Part shown: in pieces, positions 8,902-16,963 of the stretch
Position numbering within the stretch: the stretch's first letter is position 1
Layout of the letters: each line of letters opens with the position of its first letter
Source of the DNA: Coemansia sp. RSA 1804
Lineage: Eukaryota > Kickxellomycota > Kickxellomycetes > Kickxellales > Kickxellaceae
Assembly (NCBI GenBank): GCA_027578815.1
Contig: JANBTH010000292.1
Coordinates: forward strand, 1 to 22,266
DNA length: 22,266 nucleotides
Direction: 5' to 3'
Program-made: the position numbers and the translations under genes
The notes under the pieces: generated by a model
The model's input: the letters and a program-made list of their open reading frames with translations, nothing else
Database searches by the model: none
Told to the model about the DNA's origin: nothing

Positions 8902-11716
8902 TCAAAAGTCGATCTTCTGGCCGTTTGCAAGAACCATCTCGTGGAGAGGCTTGCCGCCGGGCGCCATGGGATACACGTGCTCGGAGGCATCGACGACAGC
9001 CTCAAGCATGACGGGGCCGGGCTCGCGAAGGAACTCCTCGATGGCCTGCGGGAGATCGTTGAGGTTTGAGACCTTCATTCCGCGCACGCCCATTGCCTCG
9101 GCAAGCTTGACAAAGTCGGGGTTGCGCATGGGCGTGTGCGAGTGGCGCTTGTCGTAGAACAGATCCTGCCACTGCTTGACCATGCCCTGGAAGTTGTTGT
9201 TGAGCACGAGCTGCTTGGCGGCGATTCCGAACTGCGCAGACGTGGCCATCTCCATGGCCGTCATCGAGAACGAGCCGTCGCCATCGATGTTGATGACGGT
9301 CTTCTCAGGCGCTCCGACCTTGGCACCAATGGCAGCGGGAACACCGAAGCCCATGGTTCCAAGCCCACCAGACGTCACAAAGGTGTGCGGGTAGCGCCAG
9401 CGGTAGTACTGCGCGGCCCACATCTGGTGCTGGCCAACACCGGTGGTGAGAACGGTGTTGTGCTTCTCGCTCTCGAGCTGTCTGTTCAGCTCCACAATGA
9501 CCGACTGCGGCTTGAGATCGCGCGAAGGATCGGCCTCGGACGAGTACGTGAACGGATACTTGGCCTTCCACGTCTGGATCCGGTCGAACCACAGATCGCG
9601 CGAGCGGTGCACAACGTGCGGAATGAGCGCAGCAAGGTTCTCGCCCACGTCGCCCTCGACGGCAATGTCGGCGTTGACGGTCTTGTTGATGTTCTTTGGC
9701 AGAATGTCAAAGTGAACAATGCCGCCGCGACCCTCCAGCGCCGCCTTCTTGGCCTCGGGCGCAAAGTACCGCAGGTTGCCCGTCACACGGTCGTCAAAGC
9801 GCGCACCCAGCGCAAGCACAAGATCGGCGCTCTGGATCGACAGGTTGGCGTACACGCTGCCGTGCATGCCCAGCATGTGCAGACTCTTTGGATCCAGCTC
9901 GTCGAAGGCGCCCAGACCCAGCAAGGTGGTAGTGACTGGGATGTTGGCCTTGTCGGCAAACTCGCGCAGAAGCTTCCAGCCGCCCGGCGACGACAGGATG
10001 CCGTGCCCGGCGTAGATGACGGGCTTCTTGGCGCCGTTGCACAGCTCGGCAACGCGCTGCAGCGCTTCTTGGTGGTTGCGCGCCGCGTCGTTGGCGCCCG
10101 ACCTGCCAATGCTCTCGGGCATCGGCCGCGACGGAAGGAACGGCCGCACCGTCGGGATTGCGCGGTTCAGAATGCCGCCAGTGACGTCCTTGGGCAGATC
10201 AACAAGCACGGGTCCCGGACGTCCAGACGTTGCAATCTCAAACGCCTCGCTGATGCGGCGCGGCAGCTCGGCAATGTCCTTGACCATGACGTTCCACTTT
10301 GTGCACGAGCGCGAGATCCCGACAATGTCGGCCTCCTGGAACCCGTCGCTGCCAATGGCCGACGTCGGCACCTGTCCGCTGAACACAATCAGCGGCACGC
10401 CGTCCGAGAGCGCATCCTGCAGCGGCGTAATGATGTTTGTTGCGCCTGGCCCCGACGTAACGAGAACCACGCCTGGCTTGCCGGCAACGCGTGCGTACGC
10501 CTCCGCCATATGCCCCGCGCCCTGCTCGTGCCGTGGAAGGATAAAGTCAAAGTAGCTCGAGTTGTAGATGGCATCAAACACCGGCAGGATTGCGCCGCCA
10601 GGATACCCAAACACCTTCTCGACGCCGTGCCGCAGCATCATCTCGTGGAAGATCTCGCCTCCCGTCATGCCAACAAAGCTGTGGTCGTACTCCTTCTCTG
10701 TGCGCTGGGTCAGCGGCTGCGCTGACGTCGCCCACGCCTTTGATGACGCCGCGCCTGCCGCTGCGCCTGCGCCGCCTACCGCTGCAGGCTGTGCGTTTTC
10801 CTTGACACTATAGTTAGAATAGGTGGATAAACAGGTAGATAAGATTTGTTGATTTAGAGTATGTCTGACAACTTTACTAGGCTGCTGACCAACATAGAAA
10901 AAAGAGGGGAGCAAATCTGCTTCCCAGGTCAAATCTCAGTCATCAATCCAGAGAGACATGTTGCTCATGTGGACACAGATGGACTTTGAAGCAAGCAAGT
11001 GAGTAGAGTAGTCTTTTGCATACAATGGATGCGCATGTCCTAATTGTCACGAAGCACGCTTTCTTTCTTTCCTTCTTTCTTTCACAGCCAGCGCGTGGTT
11101 TCCCAAAGCGCGGATGCATTGCAGCACTTTGGGAACATGCAATAGCTGTGAAAGAGAAAGGGATCAAGCAGAAAGTCCAGGGTCGGAAAGAACCGGCGCG
11201 ATCCGACTACAACGATCTCTTCCGAGTCCTGCAATATCCCGGAAACAAAGCTCCCTCCTTCTCCAAGGCATATGCACTGCCTGCACCTAGCGACAATGAC
11301 AACGCACACAGTTTGCGTGGCTTAATCGCTGCAAATCGCATTGAAGAAGAGGGGAATAGAGAAAGAAAGAAACTGTGCAGCCACAGGCACACAAATCCTC
11401 CCTCACACTCTCGTCTGTCTATTCATTCTCTTCGCAACAAAGAGAAGCAAGGACGATGGAATACGATAACAGAGGCTGCTCCAATTCGTACACAGCCAAG
11501 ATGAACAGCCAAGCAGGGCAGAAGAGTGAGTAGATAGGGTCATAGTGGTGGTACTTACGGTGCTGTGGCCTTGAACCGCCGCTGTTCGCGAGAAACGACT
11601 CTGAGTGCGCCGGCAACAGCTGCTGCGGCCGTGTGCTGTTTGGGAAGGGCCGGCGTGACAGCTGACGCGGCCGTGGAGGCCAGCGCAACCATCGAGGAGG
11701 GTTTTGTGAACGCCAT
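8902..11716 (-). CDS. ILV2: Acetolactate (acetohydroxyacid) synthase catalytic subunit, mitochondrial; two exons
   Basis: Thiamine-diphosphate enzyme joining pyruvate with pyruvate or 2-oxobutyrate, the first common step of valine/leucine and isoleucine synthesis, in mitochondria. I propose exon 1 at 11559-11716 and exon 2 at 8902-10807, joined in frame by GTAAGT and TATAG, giving 687 residues (the yeast length as I recall it). Exon 1 encodes a presequence free of acidic residues up to the E of SREQ and ending RRFKATA. An in-frame TAA lies 15 bases before its ATG. Exon 2 has the catalytic Glu in RHEQGAGHMAEAYAR (E147) and the ThDP motif GDG (562-564) to NNN (589-591). Residues A125, P200 and W599, sites of herbicide-resistance changes in the family, are of the ordinary sensitive kind. 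In-frame acceptors also exist that would start exon 2 at 10864 or 10876, adding 19 or 23 residues. The enzyme body is certain; the exact acceptor is not. Confidence 0.93.
10808..11558 (-). other. Intron of ILV2 (about 751 nt)
   Basis: On the minus strand the donor is GTAAGT, directly after the presequence codons. The proposed acceptor is TATAG, preceded by TTCTAAC. That CTAAC is only about 6 nt from the AG, so it could be a Yarrowia-like close branch site, or the branch may lie at CTCTAAAT further up. Joining restores the frame exactly (CC plus T, then GTC). It is long for a fungal intron and carries CTTT-type repeats and a nested hairpin at 11078-11155. Confidence 0.75.
11078..11155. repeat. 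Nested inverted repeat (long hairpin) inside the ILV2 intron
   Basis: An outer perfect 11-bp arm pair (TCTTTCACAGC at 11078-11088, GCTGTGAAAGA at 11145-11155) encloses a second perfect 9-bp pair (TTCCCAAAG at 11100-11108, CTTTGGGAA at 11127-11135). Between them, 11093-11097 can pair with 11136-11140 on the plus strand (one G-U). The terminal loop is 18 nt. The pairing is seen directly. Whether it acts as RNA structure, as a DNA cruciform or is a remnant of a small foldback element is unknown. Confidence 0.8.
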
Positions 11717-13393
11717 TTTCAAGACCGGTTAGATTGAGGGCAGAGCTCTGGTAACAGCGTCAAGAAAGAAAGAAGGAAAGAGTAATAAGAATAAAACTGG
11801 GTAAATAAAAAAAGTGTTTGATAAGGACAAGGACCACTACGGTTGACCAAGAGCGGAAGAGAAGAAGAGAAAGAGAAAAGGAGCTTCTTTTTTTCCCTCA
11901 ACAACTGGTGGTGAAAATATTTTGCAGCCGACTTTTTTCAGTGGTGCAGAACAAACAAAATAAAAAAACTAGAACAGTATGCTCCCTATTATTTCTGTCT
12001 TTATGAGTAATAATGGCTGCTCTTGACTAACCAAGAATAGCCACTGGCAGAATGCACGGTTAGAAGCTGTCAGAAAAAAAGAAGACGGGTTTTTTGCTTT
12101 TGGATATGGCGGAACAGATCCCTCCGTTCGACTTGCTTCAGAACGATTGACAAGTACTGCTGCCTTTTTTTGTGACCGTTGTTTTTGTGGCAACCAGATA
12201 CGGGAAAGCAGGCACCAAAAAAAAAAAGAAATAGATGAAATAGAAATAGGAGAAACTGAAAAAAGTTTTTTTTTTCGTGTCAGAGAAACCTCTCCTCCTC
12301 AGACACGGCCTTTATACATCGAAAAAGAGAGAATCCCAACAGCGTTTTCGCTGTGAGCATACAACTACAACATTAAACTAGCTCTCTCATTATTGTTTCC
12401 GCCGATCATGGGAAGAAGGGGCGATAAGTGGACTAGATAAAAAAGCCCAGAACTCTTTCTTTCTTTTTTCTCGCTGGCGGGCTTAGTGGAGGAGACTCGG
12501 CATTTTTCACTTTTCATGGGATAGCTGAGCCAACCGCAGCGAAAGAAAGGGATTGCTTTTTGGCTTGACACAGGTACTTGCAGAGAGTGTGTCTGTGCAT
12601 GAGGATGATACGCTCTCTGTTGGCTTGTGACAAGCCGAGAACAAGGTGGACAGCAATTGGCTTGGATTGGATTGGGCTCGCAGTTTTGAGCGAACATAAC
12701 ATTATTGCTGGATGCCACAACCGCCCATTCCCGCCGCCCTTCCCCAATGCTTTTTCCAGCGAGTCGTGGTGCTCTTCAGTTACAGACTGACTGGGACGAT
12801 AGACGATAGGTGGCGGGATAAGGCTGGGCGGAATCTTTCTGCGATACCGCCAGCAGAAGCAGCAACATCCACGGGAGGCCCGATCCATCCTGCCTTGTCA
12901 TGCCAAAAGGAAAGCACAAGCCAAGTACAGTTAAACGGGTAAAATGAAGGTCTAATGGTGGGCATGTGCCATGCGTGTTTTTTCTTGGGATCAACACGCA
13001 TGTGAGTCACATTGTGACTTGTGAGTCAGTCCTCGCTTGCATTATTAGCGTATAAATTTTCCGAACATTGGACTGGTAAAAAAATTATTTTCCATTCTGC
13101 ATGCATTATTTTTTCCATTCTGTCCGCATCCGCATGTACGCGTATACGTGTGTCATCACCACCAGCACAGCTCATACACGCATGGTCGGGTAGTTACATA
13201 CACAGAGGAGCGAAATGAGATGGGTCAGCAGTGGACTGAGGTGGGGTGAGAAAAGAGAAAAGTTTGATTCCACCAGGACACAATAGCCGGCGAGGAGGGC
13301 GTGAAAAGAAGAAAAGAAAAACAACAAAAGCTGTGGAGATCGCAGAACGCGAACCGGTCTAGACATCCTCCGCGGCGGCAATGTTAGCTCAGC
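11717..13393 (-). promoter_or_regulatory. Gene-free region upstream of ILV2 and downstream of ILV6-A
   Basis: About 1.68 kb. The 250 bp nearest ILV2 are purine-rich on the plus strand, that is CT-rich on the ILV2 strand, as expected for its core promoter and leader. Open frames between 12365 and 12888 lack family features and a consistent codon bias. Two TGAGTCA sites lie near 13003-13028. No copy of the Leu3 consensus CCGGNNCCGG was found by eye. No RNA gene was recognised. Confidence 0.5.
13001..13028. promoter_or_regulatory. Paired Gcn4/AP-1-type sites (TGAGTCA x2)
   Basis: TGTGAGTCA occurs twice, at 13001-13009 and 13020-13028, so two perfect TGAGTCA heptamers lie 19 bp apart. They are joined by an inverted repeat AGTCACA-T-TGTGACT (13005-13019). 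TGASTCA is the binding site of Gcn4, the bZIP activator of amino-acid genes in yeast. The pair is about 1.3 kb upstream of the ILV2 ATG and about 370 bp past the ILV6-A stop, so the target gene is uncertain. Confidence 0.5.
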
Positions 13394-14344
13394 CTAGCTG
13401 GGAGGGAGGTTGGACAGATCGGGGGCGTCGTCGTGGTCAATGGTGGCATGCGACACGTTCCTCTCGCTCTCAAACATAGTGACGTTGCCGGAGCGCGGCA
13501 TGGCCATGATGCCGGACCTGACGGCCTCGAGGATACCAAAGGGCCTGACGAGCTTGAGGAAGGCGTCGATCCGATCGCTCTTTGCATTCAGCGACACAAC
13601 CGCCGTGTTGTGCGCGACATCCAGGATCTGGCCCTTGAACAGATCGGCCAGCTGTTTGAGCGAGTGCAGCCGCTCCTGCGAATCAACGAACGCCGCATCC
13701 GACAGCGGCGCATCCTCCTCACTATCGGCAGGAGCAGTGGCGCCATCGCTGGGCTGTCTCAGAATGCTGACCTTGACTAGCAGCGACTCGCGCTCAATGA
13801 TGCGCGTGCGGCTGTAGTCGAGCACCGCCCAGATGGGGACCAGGTCCTCGAGCTGCTTCTTGGCCTGCTCCATGACGATAGCCGGGCCCTTGAGCACGAG
13901 CGTCATACGACTGAGGCCCGGCACCTCCGTCTTGCTGGCAACAAGCGTGTCGATATTGAATCCACGCGCCGCCATGATGCCCGTGACCCGCGCAAGCACG
14001 CCGGGCTCGTCCTGCGCCAGACAGTCGAGGATGTGCCGCTCCGTCTGCAGCTTTGGCGCTATTGGCGTGTTGTACAGGATGTTGGATACCGCTTGCTCGG
14101 CGGCCGATGGGCCTGCGTCGACCCGCGGGAGTCGCCGCAGAACCCGCGGGTGCTGCTGCTTGAACTCCATTGCCGCCGTCGAGCTCTCGTTCACCTTGCC
14201 GCTTGGCTCCGCCGGCTTGGCGCTGCCGCTGGCGTTGGCAGTGGTTCCGATTGCGCGCACGCCGATCCCGATACTTCTGCCTGCTATTCTGCTGCTGCTG
14301 GTACCAAGTAGCCGCCCGCTTTGAACTAGAACCCGATCAAGCAT
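13394..14344 (-). CDS. ILV6: Acetolactate synthase regulatory (small) subunit, paralogue A
   Basis: Binds the catalytic subunit, activates it and confers valine feedback inhibition, in mitochondria. It has 316 residues in a single exon. The first ~40 residues form a presequence (Arg/Ser/Gly-rich, hydrophobic face, few acidic residues). An ACT domain starts at about 104 (HILDCLAQDEPGVLARVTG, then ARGFNIDTL and PGLSRMTLVLKG to ~153). A second conserved half holds KSDRIDAFLKLVRPFGILEA. The end, DLSNLPPS, resembles the fungal C-terminal motif. The segment joining the halves is short, about 36 residues between VSIL and LADLF, and lacks the LG-x-(E/D)Y motif seen in paralogue B. Residue D112 stands where yeast Ilv6 and E. 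coli IlvH have a valine-site Asn. Its stop is about 1.7 kb upstream of ILV2, on the same strand. Confidence 0.95.
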   Translation of the reverse strand: MLDRVLVQSGRLLGTSSSRIAGRSIGIGVRAIGTTANASGSAKPAEPSGKVNESSTAAMEFKQQHPRVLRRLPRVDAGPSAAEQAVSNILYNTPIAPKLQTERHILDCLAQDEPGVLARVTGIMAARGFNIDTLVASKTEVPGLSRMTLVLKGPAIVMEQAKKQLEDLVPIWAVLDYSRTRIIERESLLVKVSILRQPSDGATAPADSEEDAPLSDAAFVDSQERLHSLKQLADLFKGQILDVAHNTAVVSLNAKSDRIDAFLKLVRPFGILEAVRSGIMAMPRSGNVTMFESERNVSHATIDHDDAPDLSNLPPS

Positions 14345-14826
14345 CGTTTGTATGTTGTTCGTTGAGAGGATAAAAAGGTCTTGTAAGTGTTGGAGGAAAG
14401 AAAGAAGAAAGAACTATCTACTAATAATATTCCGAGCGGAAAAAAAGCAATTCGAAATAAGAGAAAGAAGAAAGAATAACGAATACTCCACGGTCTGACC
14501 TTTGAAAGAAGAAGGCGATGAAAAAAAAGGTGATCCAAAGGGTCAAAAAAAAATGGAACAACTGTTTTTTATTTAGTCTCTGATCGAGTTGTGTCACGAA
14601 GAAAAGGACTGCAAGCCCTGGTAGCAAACAAACAAGCAAACATACCACACAGCCCTCCACTTTTTCATTGCTGAAGAGCCGTTGCTGCTAGTTGGGCGCT
14701 GGTCTTAGGATGATAGTGATGAGTCAGAGAGCTGGGCCACATGCCTTGGAAAATAAAAAATGCACGAGTGCTAGCATTTGAGTAAGAAAGAAAACATGCG
14801 ATAGAAGAAAAAAGAACAGCTCTGGC
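14345..14826 (-). promoter_or_regulatory. Intergenic region between ILV6-B and ILV6-A
   Basis: About 480 bp with no gene. It contains the ILV6-A promoter, CT-rich on the minus strand near 14390-14570, and the ILV6-B 3' end. One TGAGTCA site lies at 14720-14726. Each ILV6 copy therefore appears to have its own promoter. Confidence 0.5.
14720..14726. promoter_or_regulatory. Gcn4/AP-1-type site TGAGTCA upstream of ILV6-A
   Basis: A perfect heptamer 376 bp before the ILV6-A ATG, a distance compatible with an upstream activating site in a fungal promoter. A single 7-bp match is weak evidence alone. Confidence 0.4.
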
Positions 14827-15795
14827 TCAGCTGGGCGGCAGATTCGAAAGATCGGGCGGCGGCAATGCAGACTGGGCGTCGTCCTCGCTCGGCGGCTGCT
14901 CCTCGTACAGAGAGAGCTTGGCGGACCGCGACATGGCCATCCGGCCGGAGCGCGCAGCCTCGAGGATGCCAAAGGGCGCAGCAATCTTCATGAAGGCATC
15001 GACGCGCTCGGACTTTGCACACAGCTCGACAATGCAGCAGTCGGCGCCGATGTCGGCGATTCTTGCGCCAAACATCGATGCCAGGCTCCGGATGTATCCC
15101 AGGCGCTTGCTGCTCTCGACGACTTGCACGTGCGGGGCCGACGCATCGGTGAGGTCGGCGGCGTCCTCGGAGCGCTGGTCCTCGGCGATGCGACGCTCGC
15201 GCCTGTGCACGACGCTTGGAGGCAGCGGCTCGCGCGGCGTGCAAGCGTTGTCGCTGCAGGCCAGGTAATCGGGCCCAAGCGTCGACAGCTTGATCAGCAG
15301 GATCTCGCGCTCAACGACCTTTGCGTTGGTGAGGTCGACGACTGCCCACACCTGCGGCAGGTCCTCCAGCTGCTTGCGCGCCTGCTGCACCACCGCCTGC
15401 TCGCCATTAACCGTGATGGTCATCCGACTCAGCCCCGGTATCTCCGTGCGGCTAACGACCACGCTGTCAATGTTGTATCCGCGTGCTGCCATGATGCCTG
15501 TTGCGCGTGTCAAGATCCCTGGCTCGTCCTGCATGAAGCAGTTGAGAACGTGGATGTGGTGCGCTGTCTTCTGCGCCGTTGGCGTCTTGTAGATAATGTT
15601 GCTCACTGCGTCCGCTGTCGACGTCGTCGTGCCCTTGCTGTGCCAGCTGCTCTGCGCCTTGCCCGCCCGTCCGACCTGCCGCGTCGTCGACAGGTATCTG
15701 CTTGCCACGCCCATCCGTGTACGCGCAGAGCTGGTGAAGGCAGCGGCAGAAGCGCCGGCTGCCGCTGCGGTGCAGAGCGTGTGCTTGAAAAACAT
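14827..15795 (-). CDS. ILV6: Acetolactate synthase regulatory (small) subunit, paralogue B
   Basis: Second regulatory partner of the AHAS catalytic subunit, 322 residues, single exon. Presequence residues 1-~40 are Ala/Arg/Ser-rich and end in RYLSTTRQ, a typical mitochondrial cleavage context. The ACT domain begins near 81 (IHVLNCFMQDEPGILTRATG, then ARGYNIDSVVV and PGLSRMTITVNG to ~131). The second half includes CCIVELCAKSERVDAFMKIAAPFGILEAARSG, split here as CCIVELCAKSERV and PFGILEAARSG. The joining loop is about 64 residues, includes LGPDY (yeast LGTEY) and is close to the yeast loop in length. This copy is therefore the more canonical one. D90 occupies the usual Asn of the valine site, as in paralogue A. 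It ends DLSNLPPS like paralogue A. It is transcribed divergently from ILV5. Confidence 0.95.
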   Translation of the reverse strand: MFFKHTLCTAAAAGASAAAFTSSARTRMGVASRYLSTTRQVGRAGKAQSSWHSKGTTTSTADAVSNIIYKTPTAQKTAHHIHVLNCFMQDEPGILTRATGIMAARGYNIDSVVVSRTEIPGLSRMTITVNGEQAVVQQARKQLEDLPQVWAVVDLTNAKVVEREILLIKLSTLGPDYLACSDNACTPREPLPPSVVHRRERRIAEDQRSEDAADLTDASAPHVQVVESSKRLGYIRSLASMFGARIADIGADCCIVELCAKSERVDAFMKIAAPFGILEAARSGRMAMSRSAKLSLYEEQPPSEDDAQSALPPPDLSNLPPS

Positions 15796-16463
15796 GCTTT
15801 TGCGTGCTGACTCTTGTGACCTCCGCTTCCTGCTGCTTAAAGATTTTAAAAAAGGTTACTGTCTGGAGAAGGAGCTAGAGTTAAGAAGAAAGGGAGGATT
15901 TTTGACAAAGGTGCAGCAGGAAAGGGCCGTTTTTATCTTTTATCAAGCCGGTTAGTTACAACAAGGTCTAGCATTAAATCCAAAAACTTTCAGAGTGGAG
16001 GAAGGAAAAGAGAGGTGTGTGTGACTATTTTTTTTTCAGCCGTTATCTCCTCTCGCCAGATGCCAGCAAACAAGCCTTGCCTGGCAATTTTGTGCGCTTG
16101 ATTATCCTGTAAGGCTCTTTGGCTCCTGCGCTCCAGCATTCATTCTGCCAGGTGCATGAGCGGAACGATGCGCATGCATCTGCGTATGTACTCGCACAGC
16201 AAGACCTTTGGCAGCGTGCATCCGTGTTTTTCCCTGGTGGCTCAACGCCAGTTGGATTCAGCAGCGCACCCGGAAAGACCCATGGAACACCGCCAGCACC
16301 TAGCACACGGAGAAGAGCAAGAGAAAGAAAATGAAACAGCTCAAACAGACGCTGTAGCCTCCTCCCGGAGAATCGTTGCTCCCGCACTCTTGTCTCGCTG
16401 CAAGCGGCTTCGGGAGCTTGCTGGCCAATCCAGATCCCCTCCCCCCAACTGCAAGAAAAGGTG

Positions 16464-16470
16464 TGAGTCA
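16464..16470. promoter_or_regulatory. Gcn4/AP-1-type site TGAGTCA between ILV6-B and ILV5
   Basis: A perfect heptamer, 500 bp upstream of the ILV5 ATG and about 670 bp upstream of the ILV6-B ATG. It could serve either gene. Gcn4 control of ILV genes is established in yeast; binding here is inferred. Confidence 0.4.
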
Positions 16471-16738
16471 ACAAGATAACACCAGAGTGGTGGGATGTGG
16501 ATGGATGGGATGGACGCTCTCCTGTGTGACTTGCTTCCTTCGTCCCCATCAGCGCCCAAAGTAACGTAGGAGACAAGTGCGATGCTGGACAGTGCATCCC
16601 GGCCTGGCTGGTGCAAAGAAAAAAGCCGCCGCTCGCTCTGTCTTTTGCTGAAGCTCGACAGTCGCCATGGAAGATAGTTTTTCCAGGAAACCCACACTCT
16701 TTTCGATCTTCCTCTACAAGTTGTGCCTTGTCGATTTG

Positions 16739-16853
16739 TATAAATGAGGCAAGGCCCAGCCCGCCCAGAAACGAAGCGCCCCCCTCTCCTCTTCTCCTCT
16801 TTTTCGTTTCATTTCTGATCCTGCCTCTTTTTCGAAACTAAAAAACCTCTTGT
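16739..16853 (+). promoter_or_regulatory. Putative ILV5 core promoter: TATA element and CT-rich tract
   Basis: TATAAAT at 16739-16745 is followed after about 45 bp by a CT-rich tract (about 16788-16850) that leads into the ILV5 leader. A TATA element plus a pyrimidine tract just before the transcription start is typical of strongly expressed fungal genes. The start site itself is not known. Confidence 0.5.
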
Positions 16854-16963
16854 TTCTCTGTAAAAATCTAAAGTTCTGCTTTTTTTCCTTGGCGAACGGC
16901 TTCAAGCAACTTGTTTTAAAAACACCACCACCAACACACAGCTAAACTAGCACTACCGTCACA

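Larger units (their letters stand above)
15796..16963. promoter_or_regulatory. Divergent promoter region shared by ILV6-B and ILV5
   Basis: About 1.17 kb between two start codons facing apart, so both promoters lie here. It contains a TGAGTCA site (16464-16470), a TATA-like element (16739-16745) and a strong CT-rich tract before ILV5. Open frames inside it (for example 16043-16597 minus) have no family features. Confidence 0.6.

Noticed and set aside
9136..10725. 529-codon plus-strand open frame
   Set aside because: Antisense shadow of ILV2 exon 2; Arg/His/Val-rich with no domain, caused by the strong codon bias of the real gene.
11016..11504. 162-codon plus-strand frame antisense to the ILV2 intron
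   Set aside because: No family features or codon bias; overlaps the hairpin and the CTTT repeats.
12365..12888. Minus-strand frames between ILV2 and ILV6-A
   Set aside because: Two overlapping low-quality frames, no motifs, codon use unlike the neighbouring genes.
11717..16963. Leu3 consensus CCGGNNCCGG in ILV promoters
   Set aside because: Looked for and not found by eye; isolated CCGG cores do not meet the consensus.
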